Assembly (NCBI RefSeq): GCF_031877795.1
Contig: NC_133935.1
Span: forward strand, 75,720,303 to 75,784,302
DNA: 64,000 nucleotides
Direction: 5' to 3'
Source of the DNA: Strix aluco
Lineage: Eukaryota > Chordata > Aves > Strigiformes > Strigidae
A program made the position numbers and the translations under genes. The notes below the pieces were generated by a model that was not told where the DNA came from, made no database searches, and saw nothing but the letters and a program-made list of their open reading frames with translations. This document shows, piece after piece, positions 41,301 through 49,580 of this stretch. Within the stretch, counting starts at the first letter, position 1, and each line of letters begins with the position of its first letter.

Positions 41301-42935
41301 TTAGTTTTATATGTTTCTGTTGAAGATCTGAGTTTGGCTTTTAGATCAGAAAGTGATAAGGATCATAGCTGGTTTTGCCTTCTAGCTAATTCTAGGTAAT
41401 GTCTCAAATGGAATTATATAAATGGTGTGCATTTATTTGGGGGAGATTTTGTGGGACAAGAGGTGAATTCTCACAGTTTGAATACAGAGACAAACCCTAA
41501 TTCAGATTTTGCTTTTCTGTAGCTCTCTAGTGAGCACAAATAGAGGAATGTATTTTTAAGGGATATTTTATGGAGGATGCCAGTGTTTGCCGCTTACTAG
41601 CGTTGTGGCAGCTTAATGTAGATTCAGCTTTGCTACTAACTCTGAACAAGGTGTTTAAGGCTAAGATACTAAGTGATGTTTGCCATAATACTAGTCAGAC
41701 TGCTGCATACTTTGAGGTACGTTACGAGTATATCATGTTGGAGTGTTGGCAGAGTAAGCCCAACCTATCTGGGGCATCTGTCTTTCAGCATTGAGGCAGA
41801 CAGAGGTTAATTAAAAATAAAAACAGTGAGTTTTGTTGACCTTTCATTGCTACTTCTACTGCCACTTGTAAAGAAATTGTGGTTAGTTCATTTAACTAGT
41901 TTAATGAAGTTGTGTTTGAGAATTAGCCATTTTAGTCAACCTTTTTTCTTCAAAATGTATGTTATGATAGAATTGGGTTTTTTTAGTCATTTCCTTTATC
42001 CTTGTTTGCAGATTTTCTCTATTATTCTCTGTAGCATGTTAGTTTCAGCCTCTGACTGTGCAATTCTTATTCTTTAGGTCTGAGCAGCCTCGTATAACCA
42101 AAGATGTAATTTGTTTTCATGCTGAAGACTTCTTAGAGGTAGTTCAGCGAATGCAATTAGATTTGCATGAGCCTCCACTCTCACAGGTAAGCACGCTGTG
42201 AGCTGTTGATCAGGTGTCCTCCGAGTCCTAAATCAGAGTTTTCACCCTTTTTTTTTTTCCACCCCTTTTTTCCTCCAGTGTGTCCAGTGGGTTGATGATG
42301 CAAAACTTAATCAACTGCGAAGGGAAGGCATTCGATATGCCAGAATTCAGTTATTCGATAATGACATTTATTTTATCCCAAGGAATGTTGTGCACCAGTT
42401 CAAAACGGTTTCAGCTGTGTGCAGTTTGGCTTGGCACATCCGGCTCAAGCTATATCATTCAGAGGAAGAACTTTCTCAGAATACAAGTACTGTTGAAGCA
42501 GGGACCTCTGCAGACCCCAAGTCTTCGGTTATTGGACTTCAGACTGACAGCAGAATTTGTACGATGAGCAAAAATACCTCTGAAGACACCAAATTTTCAG
42601 ATGCTCTGCAGACGAAGTACCTGCAGCAGGAATTTATGCCGATAAAACATGAACCTATCACATCTCACCGAATAAAAGAAGAATCCATGAATGTTGATCT
42701 TGCTGAAAAAACAGTGGCACCTAATGATGTCGGGGGCCAGAATATTCAGGCTAGATTGGATCATGTTGAGTTGACAGCATTTAAGTTGGAAATGGATTCT
42801 AAACTTGAACCTGGCAGCAAGGACTTACAAGGCAAGTTATGCCCTGGAGGTCACATACATCCAGATGATACAAGACAACATAGTTCATCATATTCAAAAC
42901 TGCATGGACAAAGAGAGGATGATTTTTTGTGCTAA
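5215..42935 (+). CDS. RSBN1L: RSBN1L (round spermatid basic protein 1-like), exons 2-8; 5' partial
   Basis: Seven exons join in one frame: 5215-5328, 19780-20423, 33077-33214, 33407-33549, 36929-37096, 42078-42186, 42279-42935. They give 656 residues plus stop. From memory the human protein is about 846 residues, so exon 1 (roughly 190 residues) is missing upstream. Visible intron phases are 1, 1, 0, 0, 2, 2, 0. The protein starts with Lys/Glu/Arg-rich charged sequence and a lysine run that looks like a nuclear signal. A conserved globular region follows, and the tail is low-complexity and acidic/polar. The Rosbin family is nuclear; its worm relative DPY-21 is a JmjC-type H4K20 demethylase. 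A JmjC-like C-terminal strand with His is visible in exon 8 ([10 protein letters not shown]), and candidate HxD/HxE motifs occur in exons 6 and 7 (HAD, HAE). Enzymatic activity of this paralogue is inference. RSBN1L is preferred over RSBN1 because TMEM60 and PHTF2 follow. Confidence 0.95.
5694..6215 (-). mobile_element. CR1 LINE, 5'-truncated 3' end
   Basis: On the minus strand this is a CR1 tail. It opens with the end of ORF2 (readable as residues such as [13 protein letters not shown] near 6041-6079), runs through the 3'UTR and ends in the octamer-type tail. On the plus strand that tail reads TCATAGAATCATAGAATGG at 5694. The element is heavily 5'-truncated, as most avian CR1 copies are. It is relatively well preserved compared with the other copies in the window. 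It abuts an oppositely oriented CR1 tail at about 6216. Confidence 0.9.
6216..6394 (+). mobile_element. CR1 LINE 3'UTR fragment, plus strand
   Basis: The sequence from GTGAGGGTGGCTGAGTACTGG onward follows the CR1 3'UTR in plus orientation: a degraded lead, the GACTGGACACAGACCTGGGC segment, then the GAGCAGGGGAATTGGACTA segment. It lies between two minus-strand CR1 pieces. The next piece (6395-7170) lacks its own 3'UTR, so this may be that element's tail in inverted position. An independent short insertion is the alternative. Confidence 0.75.
6395..7170 (-). mobile_element. CR1 LINE ORF2 3' part (copy A)
   Basis: On the minus strand this is the end of CR1 ORF2, broken by stops and frameshifts. 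The reverse-transcriptase C-terminal half is recognisable: residues like [20 protein letters not shown], a degenerate form of the CR1 'FINDLDDGTECTLSKFADD' block, lie near 6970-7030. It continues to about the start of the 3'UTR, where orientation flips at 6394. Its central block (about 6550-7117) is nearly identical to the inverted copy at 35080-35643. No intact protein is encoded. Confidence 0.85.
16748..16935 (-). mobile_element. CR1 LINE 3' end fragment
   Basis: The plus strand reads AGTTGGAAGGGACCTACTAC, then AGTCCAACTGCCTGACCACT and GCCTCTTAAACACTGACAGG. This is the typical antisense view of a CR1 3'UTR ending near 16748. The ATTCTATGA tail is decayed. No coding sequence remains. Confidence 0.85.
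19198..19259. repeat. TTGG and poly-T simple repeats
   Basis: A short (TTGG)n run at about 19198-19218 is followed by T-rich sequence and an 18-base T run ending at 19259. It lies in intron 2, about 0.5 kb before exon 3. It is ordinary simple sequence and gives rise to a spurious Phe-rich open frame. Confidence 0.8.
19780..20423 (+). CDS. RSBN1L: RSBN1L exon 3
   Basis: 644-bp exon, the second largest coding block. The acceptor is TTTCAACAG|GT and the donor CAG|GTAAGA. An open frame extends on both sides, but the residues before GGKEKPKTN and after NFHAQ are intronic. The exon encodes a lysine run ([19 protein letters not shown]) that is a strong candidate nuclear localisation signal, then [14 protein letters not shown]. 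The conserved Rosbin core follows, with [39 protein letters not shown] and [20 protein letters not shown]. The core probably forms the N-terminal part of a JmjC-like fold; that is inference from the family. Confidence 0.95.
24360..24955 (-). mobile_element. Ancient CR1-like LINE remnant
   Basis: The plus strand carries phrases typical of the antisense of old CR1/L3-type 3' regions. Examples are the stretch around 24481-24580 (poly-pyrimidine, TATATGTTATATCCTTATTGC, CTGCTCTCCCCTTATGCTCT) and the later 'cttgcagctttgtgttacctgcaggtttcataagcat' pattern around 24878-24916. Divergence is high, so boundaries and subfamily are uncertain. No coding capacity remains. Confidence 0.5.
25302..25912 (-). 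mobile_element. Avian ERVL-like solo LTR with GATGG target duplication
   Basis: A 611-bp LTR on the minus strand. It begins TGTACTGGGTCTGG (complement of 25899-25912) and ends with AACCACCACA next to 25302, so it has the TG...CA ends of an LTR. It is flanked by a perfect 5-bp duplication, GATGG at 25297-25301 and 25913-25917, the size expected for class III (ERVL) elements. An AATAAA lies on the minus strand near 25508. No internal viral coding sequence is present on either side, so it is a solo LTR left by recombination. Its intact ends suggest it is younger than the plus-strand LTR at 30 kb. Confidence 0.9.
30039..30581 (+). mobile_element. Avian ERVL-like solo LTR, plus strand
   Basis: A 543-bp relative of the 25.3-kb LTR in opposite orientation. 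It starts TATACTGGGTCTAGATGG (a G-to-A change has altered the first TG) and ends GAACCCACCACA at 30581. Shared blocks include the AGCAGCC...GGGGCTGTTTTG region, GTTGATAACACACTGGTGTT, GGATATTCCATGCCAT, an AGCAATAAAC box at 30303 and the TTATTAAACTGCCTTTACCT segment before the 3' end. Flanking pentamers CTGTT/GAGTT match at only 3 of 5 bases, consistent with an older insertion. There is no internal viral sequence. Confidence 0.85.
31092..31380 (-). mobile_element. CR1 LINE 3' end fragment
   Basis: The plus strand begins with GAATCATAGAATCATTCAGG, the antisense of the CR1 tail, and then GTTGGAAAAGACCTTTAAGA. It continues through the 3'UTR to the CTAAACCTCCCCTGGTGCAG segment near 31324-31343. Short open frames inside it are repeat-derived. 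The element is 5'-truncated and non-coding. Confidence 0.9.
33077..33214 (+). CDS. RSBN1L: RSBN1L exon 4
   Basis: 138-bp exon of 46 whole codons, with acceptor TTATAG and donor AAA|GTAAGG. The translation runs from [17 protein letters not shown] through [20 protein letters not shown] to EESPFLK. It continues the globular Rosbin core from exon 3. The exon begins with GTAAAA, so the acceptor and a donor-like motif are back to back; the long reading frame and the family sequence show that the exon is retained. Confidence 0.95.
33215..33406 (+). other. RSBN1L: RSBN1L intron 4
   Basis: A short 192-bp phase-0 intron (donor GTAAGG, acceptor TTCCCATTAG). It has no features of its own. Confidence 0.9.
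33407..33549 (+). CDS. RSBN1L: RSBN1L exon 5
   Basis: 143-bp exon encoding [20 protein letters not shown], then [20 protein letters not shown] and KSPFKRKR. The donor is AG|GTAAGT, which leaves two bases of an Arg codon completed by exon 6. The WVRPGEQM segment and the basic KRKR at the splice junction are conserved family features as I remember them. The KSPFKRKR tract is a second candidate nuclear localisation element. Confidence 0.95.
34074..36029 (+). mobile_element. CR1 LINE, ORF2 3' half plus 3'UTR (copy B)
   Basis: The longest mobile element here, about 1.95 kb on the sense strand of RSBN1L. It follows the CR1 ORF2 order: a pre-RT segment (GAGTTGAATTTGGCAAGGGG near 34167), the RT start (AAGCCCATGGGACCTGATGA), the CTACAGGCCAGTCAGCCTCA block near 34767, a broken FADD-equivalent near 35215-35235, then the 3'UTR and a decayed tail near 36010-36029. 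Many stops and frameshifts make it a dead copy. It carries a 55-bp direct duplication (34443-34497 and 34573-34627), a 15-bp tandem duplication (35535-35549 and 35550-35564) and a 27-bp inverted segment (35146-35172). Its block 35080-35643 is almost identical to copy A. Confidence 0.9.
34443..34627 (+). repeat. 55-bp exact direct duplication with 75-bp insert
   Basis: Positions 34443-34497 and 34573-34627 are identical over 55 bp, offset by exactly 130 bp. They begin AGGCATACTAG and end TGTACCCATA. The second copy runs on into normal CR1 sequence (AGTGCTGTGG...), and normal CR1 sequence precedes the first. The 75 bp between (34498-34572) do not fit CR1. The duplication is too long for a CR1 or LTR target site duplication. 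Confidence 0.95.
36290..36720. repeat. Unclassified repeat-like block (possible old LTR)
   Basis: A GC-richer stretch rich in CCAGGCAGGTCC, CAAGCCAGGAAGTCAG and GTCAAGCTGGGAAGC type near-repeats. It has a TTAAAA box flanked by an AGCTCCTGGGCTC motif near 36613-36633, and ends close to GGGGCCCTGACAC. The composition and the CCTGACA-like edge resemble some avian or reptile LTRs. I cannot name the family and see no clean target duplication. It has no protein-like frame. Confidence 0.35.
36929..37096 (+). CDS. RSBN1L: RSBN1L exon 6
   Basis: 168-bp exon. The first A completes the split Arg codon, and the final TG starts a Trp codon completed by exon 7. It encodes [20 protein letters not shown], then [20 protein letters not shown] and [16 protein letters not shown]. 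The HADH motif is a candidate for the HxD iron ligands of a JmjC fold; this is inference, and the HAE motif in exon 7 is an alternative. The donor is GTATGT. Confidence 0.95.
37097..42077 (+). other. RSBN1L: RSBN1L intron 6
   Basis: 4.98-kb phase-2 intron (donor GTATGT, acceptor TTATTCTTTAG). It is AT-rich apart from the sharply GC-rich block at about 40885-41150. I recognise no other repeat, exon or RNA gene in it. Confidence 0.85.
40885..41150. other. Isolated GC-rich block in RSBN1L intron 6
   Basis: About 265 bp of roughly 70% GC surrounded by AT-rich intron, with about a dozen CpGs (well below the number expected from its GC content, so not an active CpG island). It contains the 12-mer GGTGGCAGGAGC twice, 38 bp apart (40941-40952 and 40979-40990), and an 8-bp-stem hairpin at 41074-41093 (CCCAGCAG/CTGCTGGG). 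Open frames cross it on both strands, as expected for GC-rich DNA, but none resembles a known protein. It could be a minisatellite remnant, a retroposed fragment or an unlisted repeat. Confidence 0.6.
42078..42186 (+). CDS. RSBN1L: RSBN1L exon 7
   Basis: 109-bp exon. The first G completes the Trp codon begun in exon 6, followed by 36 whole codons. It encodes [20 protein letters not shown] and [16 protein letters not shown]. The donor is CAG|GTAAGC. The HAE in CFHAEDF is a possible metal-binding pair within the JmjC-like region, unproven. It is too short to appear as an isolated open frame. Confidence 0.95.
42187..42278 (+). other. RSBN1L: RSBN1L intron 7
   Basis: A very short 92-bp phase-0 intron. 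The donor is GTAAGC, with a long pyrimidine tract before the acceptor CTCCAG. It has no features of its own. Confidence 0.9.
42279..42935 (+). CDS. RSBN1L: RSBN1L exon 8 (terminal coding exon)
   Basis: 657 bp, 218 codons plus TAA. It begins [20 protein letters not shown] and continues with [20 protein letters not shown] and [20 protein letters not shown]. The IPxxVVHQF...W pattern is the typical last strand of JmjC domains, where the His is the third iron ligand. After about residue 70 of the exon the sequence is polar and probably disordered. It holds two SUMO-type motifs, IKHE (42642-42653) and IKEE (42672-42683), and ends DDFLC at the stop. The true frame starts upstream of the first ATG in this exon. 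Confidence 0.95.
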   Translation, partial: CVQWVDDAKLNQLRREGIRYARIQLFDNDIYFIPRNVVHQFKTVSAVCSLAWHIRLKLYHSEEELSQNTSTVEAGTSADPKSSVIGLQTDSRICTMSKNTSEDTKFSDALQTKYLQQEFMPIKHEPITSHRIKEESMNVDLAEKTVAPNDVGGQNIQARLDHVELTAFKLEMDSKLEPGSKDLQGKLCPGGHIHPDDTRQHSSSYSKLHGQREDDFLC

Positions 42936-43393
42936 ATTTGTATATATGGTTTTAAATTCCTTTTTAAACTTAATGATGTAATAATGTAAAGATTCATAAA
43001 TTCTGTGAGGCAAGTTTGTGACTTGCCTTCGCATCTGTTACAGAAAATAGTTATGTAGCTTTGTAACATTCCTCAGTGCCTGTCCATAACTGTGAAGTAT
43101 CAAAGCACTTAGGGCCAGATGCACTGTAAACACTGCAGGTTTAACATAAAGAAGTCTTTAAATAATTTTGAGTTGTAGGTTTTAGAGTAGAGCTGACATT
43201 TAACATATATATTTTTTGTAAGATGAGCCAGAATTCTTTTTGACAATTCCAGGCTTTTCCATAGAGCTTATTTATACCAATTTTTTCATTTTAAATGTGT
43301 CAGCACTGTAGTGTAAATATCTTTTTAAAAAATCTTTTTAGTGTGATTTATACTGAAATGTGAGCCGCTTAATAAAGGTTCATAATAACAGAT
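42936..43393 (+). other. RSBN1L: RSBN1L 3'UTR with poly(A) signal
   Basis: AT-rich sequence after the stop. A canonical AATAAA at 43371-43376 is followed by a likely cleavage point near 43390 and a GU-rich element (GGTTTTATTTTTGGGTCTG). Longer 3'UTR forms using downstream signals cannot be excluded. Confidence 0.8.
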
Positions 43394-43844
43394 TGGTTTT
43401 ATTTTTGGGTCTGCAAAAAATAATTCAGTTAAACTGCCTCTCTAAACGGTTGTGTTTCTACCTACACTAATGCATAGGATGATGCCCTTACGCCATTGTG
43501 GGGTGAGGAGCTGTAGCAAACCGAGGTAGAGCTGAGGCATTCTTTGTAAATTGAGATTAGTCAGAACGCAAAATCAGTCCTCCCTGCACAGGATTCCTTA
43601 CAGTTACTCATTAAAGGCACTCCCCAGACTCCTGCTGCCAGATGTTAGTGTGGAACAGAGAGGCAAAACCTTCCTCTGTGGTGGAGGACAGTTGGACACC
43701 CAGTGGACTCCAGGAGCGCTACCAGTAACTGTCTGCATCTCTGGAGATGAGCTGGTGCAAGGGAGCAAACTCCTTTCTACGCTTGCCGCTTCCACCTCCT
43801 CAAGCCACAGTTAAGACGGTTCCATTCATATTAAAAAACCCACG

Positions 43845-43860
43845 CAACAACAACAACAAC
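43845..43860. repeat. (CAA)n microsatellite
   Basis: Five CAA units plus one base, in intergenic DNA about 0.5 kb after the RSBN1L poly(A) signal. It has no evident function. Confidence 0.85.
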
Positions 43861-46800
43861 CCCTCAACTTAAATCAGTTGTATGACTAAAATTAAAAAAA
43901 AAAAAGTAAATAGTTACTTATCAAGCTATAAGGGGCTCAACTTTAGCAGTGATCTGTAATTCAGAGACACACATTTGGATTCAAATTACTCCCTATGCTG
44001 ATAGGATCGGGCAATAAAGATAGTTGCCAGTGTGTCTGGTAGGAAGATTGCTCCCGAGTCCCAGTTTGGAAGCAAGAGTTCCTTCATTAAGAAAGTAACA
44101 GTGGTGTCCAAGTTAACTGTTCTCTTGCCCCACCTGTGGAACGCTTGCAGTCTCTTAAGCTCTGTTCTGAGGGAAGAGGGTTTCAAGGCTAGCTAGCATC
44201 TGATGTAGTAGTGGCAAAAACTCTGTCATTTAACTTATTTAATTCTTTCTGTAACATATTACTGTATAGTTCAAGCGCATCTGAGTATTTCTTTTTCAGG
44301 TAGCTACAAATAGTAGTAAACTGCCCTGCAGCCAGTCTTTCAACTGTTTAAAACTGAAGATCCTAGGCCTGTTGTTATTTCCAAAGCCTTCTGTATGTCT
44401 TTTTTTTTTTATTTTTCCCTATAACTTTCTGAAAGTTGTACATCCTTATGTACCCAGTTTATAACCTTTAATGCACTTAGTGATTACTTTGGCTTCATTT
44501 GTAGCAATAGAATAATGTGATTTCCAGGTGATACCTAATTCAACTACCTGAGGTCCTGTTGTTGCAAACATTTTTTGCTTATAGGTTGTTAAAATTCAGA
44601 GTGTTACTGTGTACTTATGCCTGGCACTAAAAGCAGCCAATTAACAGATGAGTGCCCTGATTTGTTTAAATCCAAAACACGTCTGTCAAGGAATTATTAA
44701 TTAAATCAATATTTGAATTGCTAAACGTTACTCCTACATAGCCATAATCACATATTAGAGAAGCAATAGAAACACGAGTCTCTTGGATGTGGCTAATATG
44801 TCCTTAAGTCTTACTGCTATTTTCTTTAATGCGGGCTAAGGGATTACCACCAGATTTGCAGCCTCAGGGATCTTGTTTTCCCCTCACGCCAATGATTCAT
44901 GTGTGACATGGTAAGTTATTACTCTACCAGATTCTGATTTGAAAAATTAACTGGTTCACGTAAGAATTTGAGCCTTCCTGATAGAAATGTGGTCTCAGCT
45001 CCCTTTGTTCTATGGATTATCTGGAAACTTCCACCCATAATCTCTTTGGCTTTATGAACATCCATACACAATTATGTAGCCTTCCATTCCCATTCTCTGT
45101 ACAGCCGTTGGAGAACAGTAAAAGAGAAGAGCTGCAGGTCTTAGTTTGCACCAAGCATGCAGCTTTCCAAGTGGGTTAGCAGAAAGCTTCAGCTTTATCA
45201 AACGCAGTCTTGCCAGATACCGCTTTTCTTTTTTAAAAAAAACAACAAACAAACCCAAACCACAAACCGACTATTTAGTTTTTAAAAACAATAACCTTAC
45301 TTGTATGCTGGTGGTCTGTACGTGGAGCGTTCATTCTTGTTCAAGTATTTTTTTTAATCTGTCAGACTTTAGTAAAGCGTATACATCCCCCTTGACAGCA
45401 AACAACTTTCTGCATCCTCGACCCTGTCCAGACTGAAAAAATACAGCTTTGAAAATTATTTAACAAATACAACTTTACACTTAAGAGTAAAACTTTGTTT
45501 CCTTTTAAAGACCTGCTCAGTGGTCTTGGCTGATACCGCTGCAAACTTCTGCTCAGGTATGTCTTGGTTCTGAAATTTCGTTTCTAAACTGCCTGAATCT
45601 TCAACCCATTTTTTTTCCTTTTTTTATCACTTATCGGAATTTTAAGAGATTAAAAAAGTGGCAGTTTTTGCAGTTTTTATGCATCCTTAATTTTTGATTT
45701 TTGAGACAGACTAGATTCTCATTTTTAGACAGAACTCCTTGCAGACAGCGTATGAACAGAATATGGGATTACCAATGGCTATCAGAACTCCCTTTGTATT
45801 CAAAGGTGTAAACAGTCTGGGTTGACTGGCTATATTAGTGTATGCTTCTTACTTTGCTTTTTTTTTTTTAAAAAAAGTTTGTCCTCTACCTGTGGTGTAT
45901 TTGTTTTGATGCGGTTGCTCTTTAAGAGGGGAGTACCTTTTCTGAGAATTTCAGCTCCCAAATTGTTCATTAGTCTGACAAAGGTCGTGCTTTGGTTTCA
46001 AGTGGTCCTATGCTCTAACCTTTATTCCTGCCGCATACAACTTCATATTCAGACTTTTGCTTCAGCAATAAATTTTTCATGCCTTCTGATGTACTGAAAC
46101 TAGTCTTTGCTTATTGCTTTTTTCCCCTCCCTGGATTTCAGTTATATATAAATCTTTTTGTTATTTTGGCTGAAATCTCCAGTGTTTTAGCTGTCTCTCT
46201 TGGCCCTTGTTCTTCTGCAGATTGGAAAAATCTGCTTAAGGCCTATTGCCTGTACTGCAGTGGTATTGACATCTGTACGTTTGCAGTGGTGTTCCAGTTA
46301 ATGACATGATGTGCAGAAATTTAGATGTGTTTTCCTAGATACTGGTACCATATTTGTGGGTAGCAAAGAATTGCATTGTTACTGTCACTACCAATAGCTT
46401 TCAAGATGGTAGCAAATTTTTTTTTTTAATGACTAGATCTTTCGCATTTCACTGGCAACTGACTTCATGTGTTACATACAAGTGTTACTCAGTGTTGTGT
46501 CATCCCCCAGCCCTCCAAATACCTGCAAATTGACTCTGAAACAGCATTTTCATTACAGGTACTGCTGGCATGCAGATTTTCCCTTCCTTGTTACTATAGT
46601 GAATATTTCAATACTTCTTTAACTGAAATATTAATTCTATCTAGTATTAGAAATAGAGTATTATTTCAGAGGGTGATGATTTAAGTATTCATCTGTGAAA
46701 GAATTCCTTGGTGATAAATAAAATTGATTTTTAAGCAGATATATATGTGCACAGTAAATAAGTTGGCATTGCAAATGATGTAGGAAACAGAAGCATAAAA

Positions 46801-49454
46801 TAGTAGAATGCTTTGAAACAGATTTGAATATTACATATTTGGAAAATTGAGTAAGTCTTCCAAGAAACACAGGACTGGTATTCATTGATCAGAGTGACTG
46901 TCTTCTAATATCTGCATGTGAATAAGGATGCTGAATTGATTGAAATAAATCCATGTTTTCTCCGTGCTCACTGGCAAAATGAACTGTTGTGAGATAGTAG
47001 ACTGCCACCTGACCCTCCTAGGCTGACAACTGTACTACTTCTGATCAAAAGATAAAGAACTTTGCAGGTTTCTCAAGTGTAATTTTACTCATTTTTTTTC
47101 TAGTGGTCAGATGTGTAGAGAACCTTATCTTTAGGCAGACCAGTGCCTGTTACTTGACTGTGGACGTAAACAAGTTGGAAATGGAAAGGACAGATTCTCA
47201 CTGATCTTTGCTTCGCTGTGAATGACACTGTTGAGAATGTTGTCTTTGATTGTGAGCACTGCGTTCAACTGATATTTTACTACTTTCTCAAACGGATGAA
47301 ATGCACTTTAAAAACTGTCTAACAGGTGATATTGATATTTTCTGCAGATCCCACTGAATTTGCAGCATATATGGGAAAATTTGGGGAACTCTGATTCCCA
47401 TCAGTCACCCATTTCATTTTTTTTTAGAAACACAAATTATCTTGTGTTCTCTTCAGAAGCAGTGATTTAACTTGACAGTATCTAGGTTGCTATTTCTATT
47501 GGAATCATCAGGGATACTGACTTTGCAAACTTAGTGTATTATATTCTAACCAGTGTTTTTCTCTGTGCTATGATGCTAATATTTCCTCTGCTTTGGAGCC
47601 GTGCTGTACTTGAGTGCCAGCTAAACATTGATCTTCTCATGTTTTGGTCATGCTGATAGATGAGCCTACTGATGAGGGCATTAGTCCTAAATAGTCCTTT
47701 AATATTTGGTGTACAGTTATGATAATCTGATACAAACATTGATTAAAGCAGCAGTTTAAACTTCTATTTTTATCAAGTTTGATTTGTCAATAACTATTTT
47801 GATATGTTTTCTTTACCAATTAATTTCCAGTCCACCTGAATAAAAGTGCAATGTATGGTAGAGCTTAGGCCTGTGTTTTCAGGACTATGCTTTTTATGAC
47901 AGTGTTTTTATCTGGTTGTATTGAGACGAAATAGGGCAGTTAGCTGAGAAAGCTATTCCCCAAGTCTCAAGAAGATGACCTTGAGAATGACTTGTGTGTG
48001 GAAGACTAATGTAACATAAGTCAAGACTGCTAAAGCTGTATCCTAAGCATGCAGTAACACTCAGGTACTTGTCTAATTGATGCAGTTGAGAGCTTTTGTT
48101 AATCTCAAGAAATGAAATTTTTAGACTAAAAAATGTCTTTTTAGCAGTGATTTCTTTATAAACTTCAACAGGAACACTGAGATAAAACATAGATAAACTA
48201 AGCTTGGGTTCTCGTTTCTTGCTCTTATGCTGTCATTCTGCACTGTACTTTTCTTTACATTTACATTACGTGCTTGTGATGTTTTTATTAGAAAAGGCAG
48301 ACTGAAGGAAATAGAATTACTGAGTTGCAGATTGTTCTACTCTTTAACCAACTTAAGTACAAGGAGAAAACGTTGAATTAATACTGAATAGTACTCTAGT
48401 GGTCCAACTGCAGTGATTCCTCGAATCGCCTTAGTCCACAAAGCCTGATGCTCTTAAGCAGCAAGTTGATACCCAGCCCGGTTCAGGTCTAAAAGGCTCA
48501 TATGGGGGACTAACTCCATCCAAACCTTAAAAATAAAGGTACAATGAAAAGGTACACTCTTTTTTTTCCAACTCAGCATAGTTATTTTTACCTTAATCTT
48601 AATTTAAAAAAAAAAAAAGTGTGATGTGTTACATAATAGTGCTATGCTTTCCATGCTAATAAATTCAAAGAAGTTATTTCTGAGGATGCAGTTATTCAGG
48701 AGCTTTATTACTGAAAAACAATGTTATTTGTTCCTAAAATACAGTGATGTTAAAATGGGTAACGCCTAATGTTGTTAGAATTCTGAGTTTATGGGAGTCT
48801 CATAAATTTCACTTTCATCAATACCTTTGTATCACCCAACTTTTAAACTGGGCAAATGTGAAAATTTCCATGAGGTTATGCTAAGATTTTGTTTCTGTAC
48901 TACTATGCATATATGTCAGAAAATAGTACTGCTTTCATCTCTTAAATTGTTGTGTGACTTAGTCCTGTGCTAGCTTATTTTGTGATATTGTCATCCATGC
49001 CTAGCAGTGCATTTTGGGTGCATGTACACACATTCTTAGAACATTCAGGTTAAAGTTTGTTGAAGGTGGGGATGTGTATGTCACATAATACTATTTTTCA
49101 AGTATAAAAAGAACAGAAAAATGGATATTATTCTACAAAGGTGACAAATCAAGAAAAGCAGTATGAATAGATAACTGAAAATTTTAGTTTCATGACCTTT
49201 CACACATGTGCATTGAGTTCCTTAATCAGACAAAAGCAGATACTCACCTACAATGTGAGTGTTCAAGCTTGTGTAAATGATTTGAAGAGAAATAAATTAT
49301 GTAGATCATATATCTCCATATATAATATATATCAATAGATGTATAATGTATACAATATTTATATCATCAATATACGATAAATACTTGCAGTTTCATTTCT
49401 GAACAGCAAGCTTTTGAATTGCATTTCAAAACAAAGCTGCTGGAGGGAAAGTTC

Positions 49455-49580
49455 TCCCCTCTGCGCCCCGCATCAGCTGCTGCAGGTAACAGAGGCGGCG
49501 TTCGCTGGTGCGCTGGCCACTTGGGTCGTCGCTTCCTTCTGCCTGTTCCTCACAAATCAGTATGAGCCATCTCGGCATCA
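49455..49580. other. CpG-dense patch in intergenic DNA
   Basis: About 125 bp with roughly ten CpGs (GCGCCCCGC, GGCGGCGTTCGC, GTGCGC, GTCGTCGC, CTCGGC) in an otherwise AT-rich, CpG-poor region. A 75-codon open frame crosses it, but the product is not recognisable. Preserved CpGs can mark an unmethylated regulatory element or a recent insertion; neither can be shown from sequence alone. Confidence 0.4.

Noticed and set aside
42390-42935. 181-codon frame starting at an internal ATG in exon 8
   Set aside because: It is the same frame as RSBN1L. The exon begins upstream at 42279 and is joined to exon 7, so the ATG is an internal Met.
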